NCBI GenBank assembly: GCA_900472575.1
Contig: UCIV01000027.1
Span: forward strand, 1-64,000
DNA from: Hyphomicrobiales bacterium
GTDB lineage: Bacteria; Pseudomonadota; Alphaproteobacteria; Rhizobiales; Rhizobiaceae
Direction of reading: 5' to 3'
Length of the DNA stretch: 64,000 nucleotides
Part shown: positions 9,478 to 18,019 of the stretch, in pieces
Numbering within the stretch: position 1 is the first letter of the stretch
Layout of the letters: each line of letters starts with the position of its first letter
Notes under the pieces: generated by a model
Told to the model about the DNA's origin: nothing
Seen by the model: the letters and a program-made list of their open reading frames with translations, nothing else
The model's database searches: none
Made by a program: the position numbers and the translations under genes

Positions 9478-9704
9478 CGCGGTTTCATCTCCTGACCGCC
9501 GCGGATGTCACGGTCGGAATTTCCGCCAAAGAACTGTTCGCGATGTCGGCGCTGTTCGTCATTGGAGGACGAGTTGATTGCGGCTGTGCCCGATCCGGAG
9601 ATTGGCGTGGCCTGCGGCTGGACAACGAGCCAGGTGATGACGCTCGCGCCGGCCGCGGAACCGATCGTGACGAGGACGAGAATGAGGATCAGACGCGGGC
9701 TCAC
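9471..9704 (-). CDS. trbK: Entry exclusion protein TrbK
   Basis: A 77-residue protein with one N-terminal hydrophobic helix (residues 5-28) and a short periplasmic tail. It sits between trbJ and trbL, where Ti-type operons carry trbK, whose product reduces redundant mating between donor cells. The start overlaps the trbJ stop by four bases. The C-terminal 23 residues (REQFFGGNSDRDIRGG, then QEMKPRW) nearly repeat the C-terminus of TrbJ, as does the DNA. Confidence 0.85.
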   Translation of the reverse strand: MSPRLILILVLVTIGSAAGASVITWLVVQPQATPISGSGTAAINSSSNDEQRRHREQFFGGNSDRDIRGGQEMKPRW

Positions 9705-10510
9705 CAGCGGGGCTCCATCGTCTGGCCGCCACGGATGTCACGCTCGGTCCCGTTGAAGAATTGTTCGCGCCGCGCCTGCGCCAGATCCTTTTGCGCTTGC
9801 TCGGACTGATACCAGGTGCCCATCATGGTCATCTGCTGTGAGACCAGACCGCGCAGCTTCTGCATCTGCGCGACCTGCTGGGCTGCGATCTCGTGTCCCA
9901 CCTGCAGCGCCTTCATCTGGCCGTCGGCCGATTCCGACATCGACCTGAGTTCCGACATCGTGCTCTCCTCGCTGGAGAATTGTTCGGCCGTCAGATTGGC
10001 GGCCCTCAGCGTGCCGGCGATCGTGTCGCGATTGGTGTCGGACCAGCCCTGATAGGTCGTGGAAAAGCTCGCGCCGTCAGGCAGGTTGCTCTTCATGTCG
10101 GCAAAGCTCTGGAAGCGCTGCTTGAGCACGTCGTCGACATTGCCCATGGAGAAGGCGACGCCCTGTCCCTGGTTGACGACCGTCTGAAGGGTCTTTAGGT
10201 CATTTTCGACCTGACCCCAGACGTGCTCCGGAAGCTGCGCCGTGTTCTGCAGCATGTTCTTGTAGATGTTGAGCTGGTTCTGGATCTGCTCGGCCAGCTG
10301 CGAGATCTGGGTGACCTGGTTGTTCACCTGCTCAGCGGACTTGCCGACGAGCGAGATCAGTTCGGTATTGTTGGCAAGCTGTGTCCATTCGGTTGCCTGA
10401 CCCGTCACGCCGCCGGCCTCAGCTGGAAGCGGGAAAGCGGACGAGAGCGTGAGGGACACACCGAGCGCGGCGTGCCATATCCTATTCGGTTGGGAAGAGC
10501 GTGTGGGCAT
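9701..10510 (-). CDS. trbJ: Conjugal transfer protein TrbJ (VirB5-like)
   Basis: A 269-residue protein from the ATG at 10510, chosen because GGGGGATCGCCC precedes it and a signal peptide follows (cleavage likely near PAEAGG, residue about 35). The open frame extends further upstream, but that part is the antisense of trbE. The mature part is helical and Gln-rich with coiled-coil character (QVNNQVTQISQLAEQIQNQL). VirB5-type proteins are minor pilus-tip components. It overlaps trbE by 29 bp. Confidence 0.93.
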   Translation of the reverse strand: MPTRSSQPNRIWHAALGVSLTLSSAFPLPAEAGGVTGQATEWTQLANNTELISLVGKSAEQVNNQVTQISQLAEQIQNQLNIYKNMLQNTAQLPEHVWGQVENDLKTLQTVVNQGQGVAFSMGNVDDVLKQRFQSFADMKSNLPDGASFSTTYQGWSDTNRDTIAGTLRAANLTAEQFSSEESTMSELRSMSESADGQMKALQVGHEIAAQQVAQMQKLRGLVSQQMTMMGTWYQSEQAQKDLAQARREQFFNGTERDIRGGQTMEPRW

Positions 10511-12941
10511 GGGCGATCCCCCTTTGCTGGAGCCAATGGAGAGGCCAGGCGGCCCCATGTTCATGATGCAGGGCGCGGATGCGCTTGAGGTCTTCCTTTC
10601 CGGACGCTCCGACAAAGGAGAGCGCCACCGGCCCAAGCGCCATGTCGAACAGACGTCGACCCTCGGGCGACACGACGTAATAGTCCCGCTTCGGGATCGC
10701 GGTCGCGACGATCTCGATCTGCCGCTCGTTGAAGCCGATGCGCTCGTAGAACTCGCGCGTGCCCGGCTCCCGCGCAGCACCGTTCGGGAGGCAGATCTTG
10801 GTCGGGCAGCTCTCCTTCAGCACATCGATGATGCCTGACCGCTCGGCATCAGAGATTGACTGGGTGGCCAGCACCACGGCGCAATTGGCCTTGCGCAGTA
10901 CCTTCAGCCATTCCCTGATCTTGTCGCGGAACACCGGGTGGCCGAGCATCAGCCAGGCCTCGTCAAGAATGATGAGGCTGGGTACACCGGTCAGGCGTCT
11001 TTCAATGCGTCGGAAAAGATAGGTCAGAACGGGCACAAGGTTGCGCTCGCCCATATTCATCAGTTCCTCGATCTCGAAGCATTGGAAGGCGCCGAGCGCC
11101 AGCCCGTCTTCTTCGGCGTCGAGCAGCTGCCCCATCGGACCATCGACGGTGTAGTGATGCAGGGCGTCCTTGATCTCCCGCATTTGGACACCCGAGACAA
11201 AGTCCGAGAGCGAGCGGCCGCGGGAGTCGGCCATCAGGCCGACCTGCCGTGAAATAGCATTGCGGTAGTCCGGAGTGATCGTCACGCCCTGCAGTGCCAC
11301 CAGCATCTCGATCCACTCGGAGGCGAAAGCACGATCGCCATCGGTCGAGAGCTCGGCCAGCGGGCAAAAAGAGAGTGTCCTTCCCTGCCCTGCTTCCTGA
11401 GCATCGCCACCAATCTGATAATGATCGCCGCCGAGCCCCAGCGTCAGCGGCAGCATCGAGCCACCCTTGTCGAACGCGAAGATCTGCGCCCCGGCGTAAC
11501 GTCGGAACTGGGCCGCGATCAATGAGAGCAGCGTCGATTTCCCAGAACCGGTCGGTCCGAAGATCAGCGTGTGGCCGACATCGTCGACATGCAGGTTCAG
11601 CCGGAAGGGAGTTGATCCGCTGGCGACCTGCATCAGCGGAGGCGAGGCCGGCGGATAATACGGGCAAGGAGCCATCGGGCTTCCGGACCAGACCGAATTG
11701 AGGGGGATGAGATCGGCGAGGTTGCGCGTGTTGATCAGCGGCTCACGGATATTGGCATAGGACACGCCCGGCAGGCTGCCGAGAAAGGCATCGGTCGCAT
11801 TGATCGTCTCGATCCGCGCGCCAAAACCTTCGGCCTGGATCAGCCGGCGGACTGCCTCACACTTCTCCTGCAGGCTTTGCTGGTCTTCATCAAAGAGAAC
11901 GATGACCGGCGTATAGTAGCCATAGGCCACGAGCTGCGACGAGGCTTCGGCGATCGCGTCCTCGGTCTCTGCCACCATCAGCATGGCATCCTGGTCGAGT
12001 GACCGCGACTGCGTCTGGAAGAGCTGGTCGAAGAATGGCCTGACCTTCTGCTGCCACTTCTTGCGTGTGCGCTCGAGCCTCGCGCGGGCCTCCTCCGCGT
12101 CGAGGAAGACGAAGCGGGATGACCAGCGATACGTCAGCGGCATCAGGTCGAGACTGTTGAGGATTCCCGGCCAGCTTTCAGCCGGCAGGCCGTCGATCGC
12201 CACCACGCCGAGAAACCGGTTCTCGACCAGCGGCGTCAGACCATGTTGCAACTCAGCCGTCACCAGCCAGTCGAGATACATGGGGATTTCTGGCAGACGC
12301 ACCGGGTGATTTTCCCCGGTGATGCAGAAGCGGATGAACTGGAAGAGTTCGTCGTATCGGGCGACACGATGACCGCGCTCCGGCGTTTCGCGTGTCATCA
12401 TCCGTCGGATCGACACGACATTGCCGAGATACTGTTCGACCTCACGGATCGACGTCAGAAAGGTATCGAGCGCCTTGTCGGCATACGTGGCGGATCGGCT
12501 GCCAGCATCGGAATAGACATACCGCGTGAGCCTAGACCGCCGCGGTTCCGGTGGACGCCAGGTCAGGATCAGCGCATGGCGGCTTTCGTAGTGCCCCCTC
12601 TCCCTCTGGAAGTGCCCCCGTCGCTCCGCATCGATGGCGCGGGTGACCGGATCAGGAAAATGGCTGGATTCCTCGGTTGGATAATTTCCCGTCGGCACTC
12701 GGACAGCCTCGACCTGGATCATCCAGCCGGACCCGAGGCGCGACAGGATGGCATTGATTTGTCGCGACACCTCGTTTCGCTCAGCGTCGGTCGAACTTTC
12801 GCTGTCCGGGCCGGCAAAATACCAGCCCGCCATCAGCGAGCCGTCCTTCAGGAGAAGGACGCCGTTATCGACCAGCCCGGCATAGGGAACGAGATCGGCA
12901 AAAGACGGTCCGGAATGCCGGAAGGATTTAAGGGCAACCAT
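10482..12941 (-). CDS. trbE: Conjugal transfer ATPase TrbE (VirB4-like)
   Basis: An 819-residue ATPase, the normal TrbE length. The N-terminal CagE/VirB4 region is followed by Walker A FGPTGSGKSTLL (residue about 460), Walker B LIILDEAWLM, and a downstream LATQSISDAE segment. It powers pilus assembly and transfer at the inner membrane. The ATG at 12941 is preferred over an earlier in-frame codon because GAGGGAG precedes it and the protein then begins MVALKSFRHSGPSFADLVPY, as in the family. Confidence 0.96.
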   Translation of the reverse strand: MVALKSFRHSGPSFADLVPYAGLVDNGVLLLKDGSLMAGWYFAGPDSESSTDAERNEVSRQINAILSRLGSGWMIQVEAVRVPTGNYPTEESSHFPDPVTRAIDAERRGHFQRERGHYESRHALILTWRPPEPRRSRLTRYVYSDAGSRSATYADKALDTFLTSIREVEQYLGNVVSIRRMMTRETPERGHRVARYDELFQFIRFCITGENHPVRLPEIPMYLDWLVTAELQHGLTPLVENRFLGVVAIDGLPAESWPGILNSLDLMPLTYRWSSRFVFLDAEEARARLERTRKKWQQKVRPFFDQLFQTQSRSLDQDAMLMVAETEDAIAEASSQLVAYGYYTPVIVLFDEDQQSLQEKCEAVRRLIQAEGFGARIETINATDAFLGSLPGVSYANIREPLINTRNLADLIPLNSVWSGSPMAPCPYYPPASPPLMQVASGSTPFRLNLHVDDVGHTLIFGPTGSGKSTLLSLIAAQFRRYAGAQIFAFDKGGSMLPLTLGLGGDHYQIGGDAQEAGQGRTLSFCPLAELSTDGDRAFASEWIEMLVALQGVTITPDYRNAISRQVGLMADSRGRSLSDFVSGVQMREIKDALHHYTVDGPMGQLLDAEEDGLALGAFQCFEIEELMNMGERNLVPVLTYLFRRIERRLTGVPSLIILDEAWLMLGHPVFRDKIREWLKVLRKANCAVVLATQSISDAERSGIIDVLKESCPTKICLPNGAAREPGTREFYERIGFNERQIEIVATAIPKRDYYVVSPEGRRLFDMALGPVALSFVGASGKEDLKRIRALHHEHGAAWPLHWLQQRGIAHAHTLFPTE

Positions 12942-12952
12942 TTCGCACTCCC

Positions 12953-13252
12953 TCAGTACCGGCGCCACGGCGAGGATGTCGCGCGGTAGAAGGTCCTGTA
13001 GGAGATATGCCGGATATAGACCCTTCGCATCAGCGGATCGGCCTTGGCCATCATACGAAGCGCTGCAACTGCGACCAGCCAGATTGCGATGCCAAACAAT
13101 GCCGCATACCAGGTCAGGACCACGAAGATCAGGATGATGGCGGCCAGCGCCGTCAGCAGCACGAGCTCGCGATCGGCGCCCATCAACAGGTTGGGACGTG
13201 ACAGCGCCCGATGTACCTGCGACCGGATGAGGTTGGAAGCGGGTTCAGACAC
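12953..13252 (-). CDS. trbD: Conjugal transfer protein TrbD (VirB3-like)
   Basis: This 99-residue inner-membrane protein has two close hydrophobic segments (residues about 30-65). It follows the TrbD pattern: NLIRSQVHRALSRPNLLMGA, then a membrane hairpin, then RRVYIRHISYRTFY. The GTG at 13252 gives the usual size and overlaps the trbC stop by eight bases; the longer frame upstream is antisense-like. VirB3-type proteins sit with the VirB4 ATPase during pilus assembly. Confidence 0.9.
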   Translation of the reverse strand: MSEPASNLIRSQVHRALSRPNLLMGADRELVLLTALAAIILIFVVLTWYAALFGIAIWLVAVAALRMMAKADPLMRRVYIRHISYRTFYRATSSPWRRY

Positions 13253-13655
13253 GATGCCCCTCCCCTGCCACGGATAGCATCGTCGCTGGGATAGAGATAA
13301 CCGAAGCAAGACCTGCCGCGGCATGATGCTCGCCAATTGATGCGCCCGTTGCGCCAAACAGGGCGACGATCTGGGTGGCGCCGAGCAGAACGCCACCGAC
13401 CAGGGCGACGTAGCAAAGGCGACGGGCAAAATCGTTGAGTTCGCCGCCGAAAATCAGCATGGCGCCGGCGATCGCGACCGCAGCAAGGGCGATGAACCCG
13501 GCGACGGGGCCGGTGATCGACTGCTGGATCTGCTGCAGTGGCGATTCCCACGGAAGACCGCCACCGCCCGAGGATGCCAATGCAGGCTCCGAAAGACTGA
13601 AGGAGACGGCAGCAAACATAAGCGCTGCGAGAATGGCATATGTGTTACGCGACAT
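13245..13655 (-). CDS. trbC: Conjugal pilin TrbC (VirB2-like)
   Basis: A 136-residue prepilin from the ATG at 13655. The long signal peptide ends ALASSGGGG; two hydrophobic segments separated by a short polar loop follow, as in VirB2/TrbC pilins, with a C-terminal extension. In the RP4 relative the product is trimmed and cyclised to form the pilus; whether that happens here cannot be seen. The gene overlaps the end of trbB by 11 bp. Confidence 0.92.
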   Translation of the reverse strand: MSRNTYAILAALMFAAVSFSLSEPALASSGGGGLPWESPLQQIQQSITGPVAGFIALAAVAIAGAMLIFGGELNDFARRLCYVALVGGVLLGATQIVALFGATGASIGEHHAAAGLASVISIPATMLSVAGEGHRV

Positions 13656-14616
13656 GGCTGTCCTCGTCGATCTGGGCATAGTGTTCGGTCTGGTAGTGGC
13701 TGTTGCGGTATCCCTCGATATGGATCACCTCGCGGACCCGCCTCCCCTTCCCCGTCCGCTCGATAGAGACGACGAGATCGACCGCCTCGCCGATCACCTC
13801 CTGCATTGGCTGCTGGCTCGCTTCAGCCGTCAGTTGCTCAAGACGGCGGAGCGCGGACATCGCCGTGTTTGAATGGATGGTGGTGACGCCGCCGGGATGG
13901 CCGGTGTTCCAGGCCTTCAGGAGCGTGAGAGCTGCGCCGTCGCGGACCTCGCCGACGATGATGCGGTCTGGACGCAGTCGCATGGTGCTTTTCAGGAGGC
14001 GGGCCATATCGATCGTATCGCTGGTATGGAGGCACACTGCGTTTTCGGCGGCGCACTGGATTTCGGCGGTATCCTCGAGGATCACCATGCGATCGTCGGG
14101 TGCAGCTGAAACGATCTCGGCGATGATTGCGTTGGCGAGCGTGGTCTTGCCAGATCCCGTGCCCCCGGAAATGACGATGTTCATGCGGGCGTCAATCGCG
14201 CTGCGGATGGCTGATGCCTGCGCTTCTGTCATCACCTTCGAGGTCACATAATCGTCGAGCGGGATGAGACGCGAGGCGCGCCGACGGATCGTGAAGGCGG
14301 GTCCGGACACGATCGGCGGAAGCAGGCCCTCGAAACGATGGCCACCGATGGGCAGTTCGCCGGAAATGATTGGGCGTTCGTCGTCTGCCTCGGACTGCAA
14401 CGCGTGAGCAACACTGCCGATCACGACTTCCGCGGCCGCTGGCGTCATGACCCCGGCCTCGGTAACACCGTGGCCGAGGCGTTCTATAAACAGTCGGCCG
14501 TCAGGGTTGAGCATAATTTCGACGACTGTCGCGTCTTCGAGAGCGACGCACAGCTGATCGCCGAGCGCATCCTGGAGCTTGCGGACAAGTCTTGGATGGG
14601 AGCGAAGCTGGGTCAC
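13645..14616 (-). CDS. trbB: Conjugal transfer ATPase TrbB (VirB11-like)
   Basis: A 323-residue hexameric secretion ATPase with Walker A ISGGTGSGKTTLAN (residue about 150), an Asp box ILEDTAEIQ, Walker B LRPDRIIVGEVRDG and a His box TGHPGGVTTIHSN. It acts at the cytoplasmic face of the mating channel. The start overlaps the traI stop by four bases (ATGA), placing it second in the operon. Confidence 0.96.
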   Translation of the reverse strand: MTQLRSHPRLVRKLQDALGDQLCVALEDATVVEIMLNPDGRLFIERLGHGVTEAGVMTPAAAEVVIGSVAHALQSEADDERPIISGELPIGGHRFEGLLPPIVSGPAFTIRRRASRLIPLDDYVTSKVMTEAQASAIRSAIDARMNIVISGGTGSGKTTLANAIIAEIVSAAPDDRMVILEDTAEIQCAAENAVCLHTSDTIDMARLLKSTMRLRPDRIIVGEVRDGAALTLLKAWNTGHPGGVTTIHSNTAMSALRRLEQLTAEASQQPMQEVIGEAVDLVVSIERTGKGRRVREVIHIEGYRNSHYQTEHYAQIDEDSHVA

Positions 14617-15251
14617 GCTGCGCTCCTCTCCGAGTGATCATCGGCGCAAAAGAGAACGGACCGATAGTTCGGAGGGCGAACCTGTTCGAAACTCTCCTCG
14701 TCCGCTGGAAGCGCGCCGGCAATGGCGACGGTATTCCCAATCGCCACGGGTTCACCCAACCGCGCCATCGGCCATCCTGCTCGGTTCAGGATGCGCTCGA
14801 AACGCAGATCGGTGGCTGTGACGATCTTGTCGTAACCATTCGCCATCGACCACTCGATGATGCCGGCGAACATGGTCAGTGTCGCAAGGTGGAGCCGTCC
14901 CCCTCCCCTGCCCGCCGACAAATTCGTATCGACGCAGAAGCGAGAACTCTCGATCATCGCACTCGTCGCATTGAGCGAGCCGTCCGCCAGAAGTTGGGGA
15001 AATGTCAGCTCAAGCATGGTCGGGCCTACTGCGGGAAGGAGGCGTGCGCAGCCGACAACCCTGTTACCGCCGGAGATCGCCAAGATATAGGTCGGGTTCA
15101 GGTCGTCGTACTGATCCCGCTCGTCACCATCGGTGATGGTGACGTCCCATTCGAGCCGCCCGCCAAACACGTTGGCGCGCAGCTGATGCATCTGTTTCAG
15201 ACGACTTTGATGCTCGACATATTGGTCGGGCGAGATTGTGAGAATCTGCAT
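14613..15251 (-). CDS. traI: TraI-type acyl-homoserine-lactone synthase
   Basis: A 212-residue LuxI-family autoinducer synthase. The family-invariant residues are visible: Arg25, Phe29 and Trp35 in LRANVFGGRLEW, Asp46 and Asp49, and Arg70 in CARLLP. The ATG at 15251 follows GGAGATAAAG and gives the standard N-terminus MQILTISPDQY; a longer frame upstream crosses the two tra-box-like sites and is not used. This traI is the quorum-signal gene of Ti-type plasmids, not the IncP relaxase of the same name. No traR or traM is in the window. Confidence 0.93.
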   Translation of the reverse strand: MQILTISPDQYVEHQSRLKQMHQLRANVFGGRLEWDVTITDGDERDQYDDLNPTYILAISGGNRVVGCARLLPAVGPTMLELTFPQLLADGSLNATSAMIESSRFCVDTNLSAGRGGGRLHLATLTMFAGIIEWSMANGYDKIVTATDLRFERILNRAGWPMARLGEPVAIGNTVAIAGALPADEESFEQVRPPNYRSVLFCADDHSERSAA

Positions 15252-15311
15252 CTTTATCTCCGCATGAACTTCGTCAGGCGGGATGAAGATCACCTCAATC
15301 CACAGTTGGCC

Positions 15312-15329
15312 ATCTGCAGATCTGCAGGC
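15312..15329. promoter_or_regulatory. tra-box-like palindrome (traI-proximal)
   Basis: The core CTGCAGATCTGCAG (15314-15327) matches the centre of the 18-bp TraR box of Agrobacterium Ti plasmids, TGCAGATCTGCA; the outer bases differ. It lies about 60 bp upstream of the traI ATG. It probably binds a TraR-type regulator to activate traI-trb. Confidence 0.75.
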
Positions 15330-15399
15330 GATGATTCTGGTGAGTCGGGGTAGCCGTGCTGGGAATCGAGCCCATTCGGGTGTGCGAGATGCGCTGAAT

Positions 15400-15417
15400 T
15401 TCTGCAGATCTGCAGTT
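15400..15417. promoter_or_regulatory. tra-box-like palindrome (repA-proximal)
   Basis: This is a second copy of CTGCAGATCTGCAG (15402-15415), centred 88 bp from the first. In Ti plasmids paired tra boxes between traI and repA couple quorum sensing to both conjugation and repABC transcription. The same geometry is seen here. Confidence 0.75.
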
Positions 15418-15506
15418 TCCACCGACTATACGCTACCAATGGAATCTGACTAACTAGCGGAAAGATATCGCAAATTCAGGGAGCGGACTGGATTCTCCCA
15501 AAATCC

Positions 15507-15523
15507 GTTAACTTGTTGTTAAC
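15507..15523. repeat. GTTAAC pair in the repA leader
   Basis: Two GTTAAC hexamers are separated by TTGTT. Each is self-palindromic, so the pair reads as both direct and inverted repeat. It lies about 100 bp upstream of repA in an AT-rich stretch, and may be part of the promoter or a protein site. Function is not known. Confidence 0.4.
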
Positions 15524-15560
15524 CTTAAATGTCTTGCGGCGCGATGGGAATCGGGCAATT

Positions 15561-15599
15561 GTCACGATAATTGGATCAAATCCTGAACAATATCGTGAC
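15561..15599. promoter_or_regulatory. Inverted repeat upstream of repA, likely RepA operator
   Basis: The arms GTCACGATA (15561-15569) and TATCGTGAC (15591-15599) are perfect inverted copies 21 nt apart. A smaller inverted repeat (GGAT-CAA-ATCC) lies inside. It ends 17 bp before the repA ATG, where repABC operons carry the operator used by RepA, with RepB, for autorepression. Confidence 0.65.
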
Positions 15600-15616
15600 T
15601 AAAGGCGAATAGCTAA

Positions 15617-16804
15617 ATGAACGTGAAAATGGCCGCTTCGGAGAAAGTGACGAGTTTCGCGGATACCATACTCGCACAGGGCGGGGATATATCCTCGAAG
15701 CTCGACATGCTGCGGCAGGAGAAATTTCCGCCCAACGCTCAGAAAACGCTTCGCCAATTTTCACTGGCGGAGGTCGCTGATTTTGTAGGCGTTTCGCAAA
15801 GCTACCTCAAGAAGTTGCACCTCCAGGGGAAAGGCGTTGAGCCGAGCACGACCTCGACCGGCAGGCGCTATTATACGGCCGATCAGGTCAACGAGCTTCG
15901 TCAGCTTCTCGATCGCGTCCCGCATCGGCGGGGCCATGAGAAGCTTCAGGTCATTGCAGTCGTCAACTTCAAAGGCGGCTCGGGTAAGACCACAACCTCG
16001 GCCCATCTTGCCCAGTTCCTCGCACTGAAGGGCTATCGGGTGCTTGCCGTTGACCTCGACCCCCAGGCATCGCTGACCGCGCTATATGGAATCCAACCAG
16101 AGTTGGACGATAAGAAGTCCTTTTACGAAGCGTTGCGATATGACGACGAGCGCAAGTCGATCAAGGATGTAATTCAGCCGACCAACTTCCCCAACCTTGA
16201 TGTCGTACCTGCCAATCTCGAACTGCAGGAATATGAGTACGAGACGCCGATCGCTATGCAGCGCAAAGACTCGACTGCCGGCAAGATGTTCTACACTCGT
16301 ATCGGCGATGCACTGGCTGAAGTCGATGATCGCTATGACGTTGTTGTCGTCGACTGCCCTCCCCAGCTTGGCTATCTCACACTGACCGCGTTGACTGCAG
16401 CGACATCCGTGCTCATCACGGTGCACCCGCAGATGCTCGACATCATGTCGATGTCTCAGTTCCTTTTGATGCTCGGCGAGATCCTGAAGAGCGTCGAGGG
16501 CGTGGGCGTCGACGTCTCGCTAGATTGGTTCCGCTACTTGGTCACGCGTTACGAACCGACTGACATTCCGCAACAGCAGATGGTCGGTTTTATGCAGTCG
16601 ATGTTCGCCCAGCATATGATGAAGAACCATATGGTGAAGTCGACCGCGGTTTCCGATGCGGGCCTAACCAAGCAGAGCTTGTATGAAGTCGAGCGCGCCC
16701 AGTTCACAGCGACCACATATGATCGAGCCCGTGAGTCGATGGATGCTGTTAACAACGAAGTCATCGAGCAGCTTCAAAAGGCGTGGGGGCGGCGCATTGG
16801 CTAA
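15617..16804 (+). CDS. repA: Plasmid partitioning ATPase RepA (ParA family)
   Basis: A 395-residue protein, the expected repABC RepA size. The N-terminal helix-turn-helix region (FSLAEVADFVGVSQSYLKKL) is followed by the deviant Walker A NFKGGSGKTTTS (residue about 117), the A' motif VDLDPQASLT and Walker B VVVVDCPPQLG. It drives segregation with RepB and represses the operon. It is divergent from traI and first in repABC. Confidence 0.97.
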   Translation: MNVKMAASEKVTSFADTILAQGGDISSKLDMLRQEKFPPNAQKTLRQFSLAEVADFVGVSQSYLKKLHLQGKGVEPSTTSTGRRYYTADQVNELRQLLDRVPHRRGHEKLQVIAVVNFKGGSGKTTTSAHLAQFLALKGYRVLAVDLDPQASLTALYGIQPELDDKKSFYEALRYDDERKSIKDVIQPTNFPNLDVVPANLELQEYEYETPIAMQRKDSTAGKMFYTRIGDALAEVDDRYDVVVVDCPPQLGYLTLTALTAATSVLITVHPQMLDIMSMSQFLLMLGEILKSVEGVGVDVSLDWFRYLVTRYEPTDIPQQQMVGFMQSMFAQHMMKNHMVKSTAVSDAGLTKQSLYEVERAQFTATTYDRARESMDAVNNEVIEQLQKAWGRRIG

Positions 16805-16807
16805 TCA

Positions 16808-16851
16808 ATTGTCAGCCGTACAGATGGCGAGATTTCGCAACGAAAACAGCA
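16808..16851. repeat. Imperfect direct repeat copy 1 (repA-repB gap)
   Basis: ATTGTCAGCCGTACA (16808-16822) recurs exactly at 19293-19307, and both copies run on to a matching GAAAACAG, giving about 43 bp of imperfect repeat. This copy lies between repA and repB. Sites flanking repB and following repC are where repABC centromeres (parS) are found, so a RepB-binding site is possible. Confidence 0.5.
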
Positions 16852-16878
16852 GTGTTGTCGAACACGGAGTGTGCTCGC

Positions 16879-17865
16879 ATGGCGCGTAAAAACGTATTTG
16901 CCAACATCACCTCTCCTTCAAACGAAGCGACCGAGCGCAAGGCGACACCAGGCTATGCCACCCATGGTGCTTCGCGGTCCATGATCAGTTCGCTGAGCGA
17001 GCTTCGGGATAAGGTTGCGCAAGCGGAACAACATGTTCCTGGCGAAACGATCATCGAGCTCGATCCTGAGCTTCTCGACTCTTCGTTCGTCTCAGACAGA
17101 ATCGGTGTTGATGACGTCGCTTACACCGAGCTGCTCGCAGCCATTCGGGAGCGAGGTCAGGATACGCCGATACAGGTCCGCCCTCACCCCACGGCCGATG
17201 GCCGGTATCAGATCGTATTTGGGCATCGTCGCGCGCGCGCGGCAAAGGATCTCGGGAGGTCGGTCCGCGCTGTGGTCAAAGCGATCTCAGATGCAGACCA
17301 TGTCATCGCCCAGGGCCAGGAAAACTCCGCGCGTGAGAACCTCTCGTTCATCGAGCGGGCAATGTTTGCCCAGCGGCTGGTCGAACTATCTTACGACCGC
17401 TCGACGATCCAAACCGCACTATCCGTCGATGCACCTATGTTGACCCGAATGCTGTCGGTGTCGGGCCGTGTTCCGGCGGAAATTGCGAGTGCGATCGGGG
17501 CGGCCAAGTCCGTCGGCCGTGACCGTTGGACCGAATTCGCGCAGCAGATCGAGAGGCCGGCAACGCTGGAACTGGCGCGAACCCTTGTTGACGATCCGGC
17601 ATTTTCTTCGCTCGCGTCGGATGCCCGTTTCGAGTTGTTGGCGAAAGCGTTCAGAAAAGCAGCGAAGCCCGCAAAGCGCACAAGCAACGCTAGCGAATGG
17701 CGCGCAGATGATTCGAGCGTGCGGGCAGAGTTCAAGGGTAGCGCGAAAAGCTACTCTATCGCGCTGAAGGCAAACGATGCCGGAAGGTTTGGTCGGTTCA
17801 TTGCCGAAAACCTCGATCGTTTGCATCAGGAGTTTTTGAAATCAACTGAAACAAAAGGAAAATAG
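16879..17865 (+). CDS. repB: Plasmid partitioning protein RepB (ParB family)
   Basis: A 328-residue RepB from the ATG at 16879 (MARKNVFANITSP), the normal family start; the frame is open further upstream but overlaps the end of repA. The ParB nuclease-like box is seen as FGHRRARAAKDLGR, followed by GQENSARENLSFIERAMFA and a helix-turn-helix region. It binds centromere-like parS sites and works with RepA in partition. Confidence 0.96.
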   Translation: MARKNVFANITSPSNEATERKATPGYATHGASRSMISSLSELRDKVAQAEQHVPGETIIELDPELLDSSFVSDRIGVDDVAYTELLAAIRERGQDTPIQVRPHPTADGRYQIVFGHRRARAAKDLGRSVRAVVKAISDADHVIAQGQENSARENLSFIERAMFAQRLVELSYDRSTIQTALSVDAPMLTRMLSVSGRVPAEIASAIGAAKSVGRDRWTEFAQQIERPATLELARTLVDDPAFSSLASDARFELLAKAFRKAAKPAKRTSNASEWRADDSSVRAEFKGSAKSYSIALKANDAGRFGRFIAENLDRLHQEFLKSTETKGK

Positions 17866-17874
17866 CGGCAAAAG

Positions 17875-17910
17875 AAAAAGGCCCCCAAACGTCGCCGTCG
17901 TGGAAGCCTT
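17875..17910 (-). terminator. Intrinsic terminator of the inc RNA
   Basis: Read on the minus strand, AAGGCTTCC pairs with GGGGGCCTT through seven Watson-Crick and two G-T pairs, followed directly by five T residues. In antisense-RNA control of repABC the equivalent structure in the repC leader decides access to the repC start. Confidence 0.75.
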
Positions 17911-17925
17911 CCTCATGTCTAAGCA
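17875..17925 (-). ncRNA. Counter-transcribed RNA of the repB-repC gap (inc RNA)
   Basis: repABC plasmids encode a small antisense RNA here that limits repC expression. On the minus strand TTGACT (17954-17959) and GATTCT (17931-17936) are 17 nt apart and make a good promoter. About 45-50 nt downstream the transcript ends at a 9-bp hairpin (17878-17886 paired with 17902-17910) followed by TTTTTC. The 5' end is estimated, not mapped. Confidence 0.75.
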
Positions 17926-18019
17926 GCCTGAGAATCGCATTTCCATGAATCGCAGTCAAGAGTCTTTGGCGCCGGTTTGGTGAGCGGATTTCCTTTGCCT
18001 TTTGAGAGGTGAGAGGAAA

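Noticed and set aside
10511..10780. Extended N-terminus for trbJ
   Set aside because: The extra 90 codons lie within trbE and read as low-complexity Arg/Ser; a ribosome site and signal peptide support the start at 10510.
14613..15251. traI as a conjugative relaxase
   Set aside because: The sequence has LuxI-type invariant residues, not relaxase histidine triads; the shared gene name is a coincidence of nomenclature.
15252..15422. Longer traI reading frame beginning at 15422
   Set aside because: It would place both tra-box-like sites inside coding sequence; the ATG at 15251 has GGAG upstream and the family N-terminus.
15507..15523. GTTAAC pair as a parS centromere
   Set aside because: The spacing and centre do not fit the GTT-N4-GC-N4-AAC repABC motif; recorded only as a repeat.
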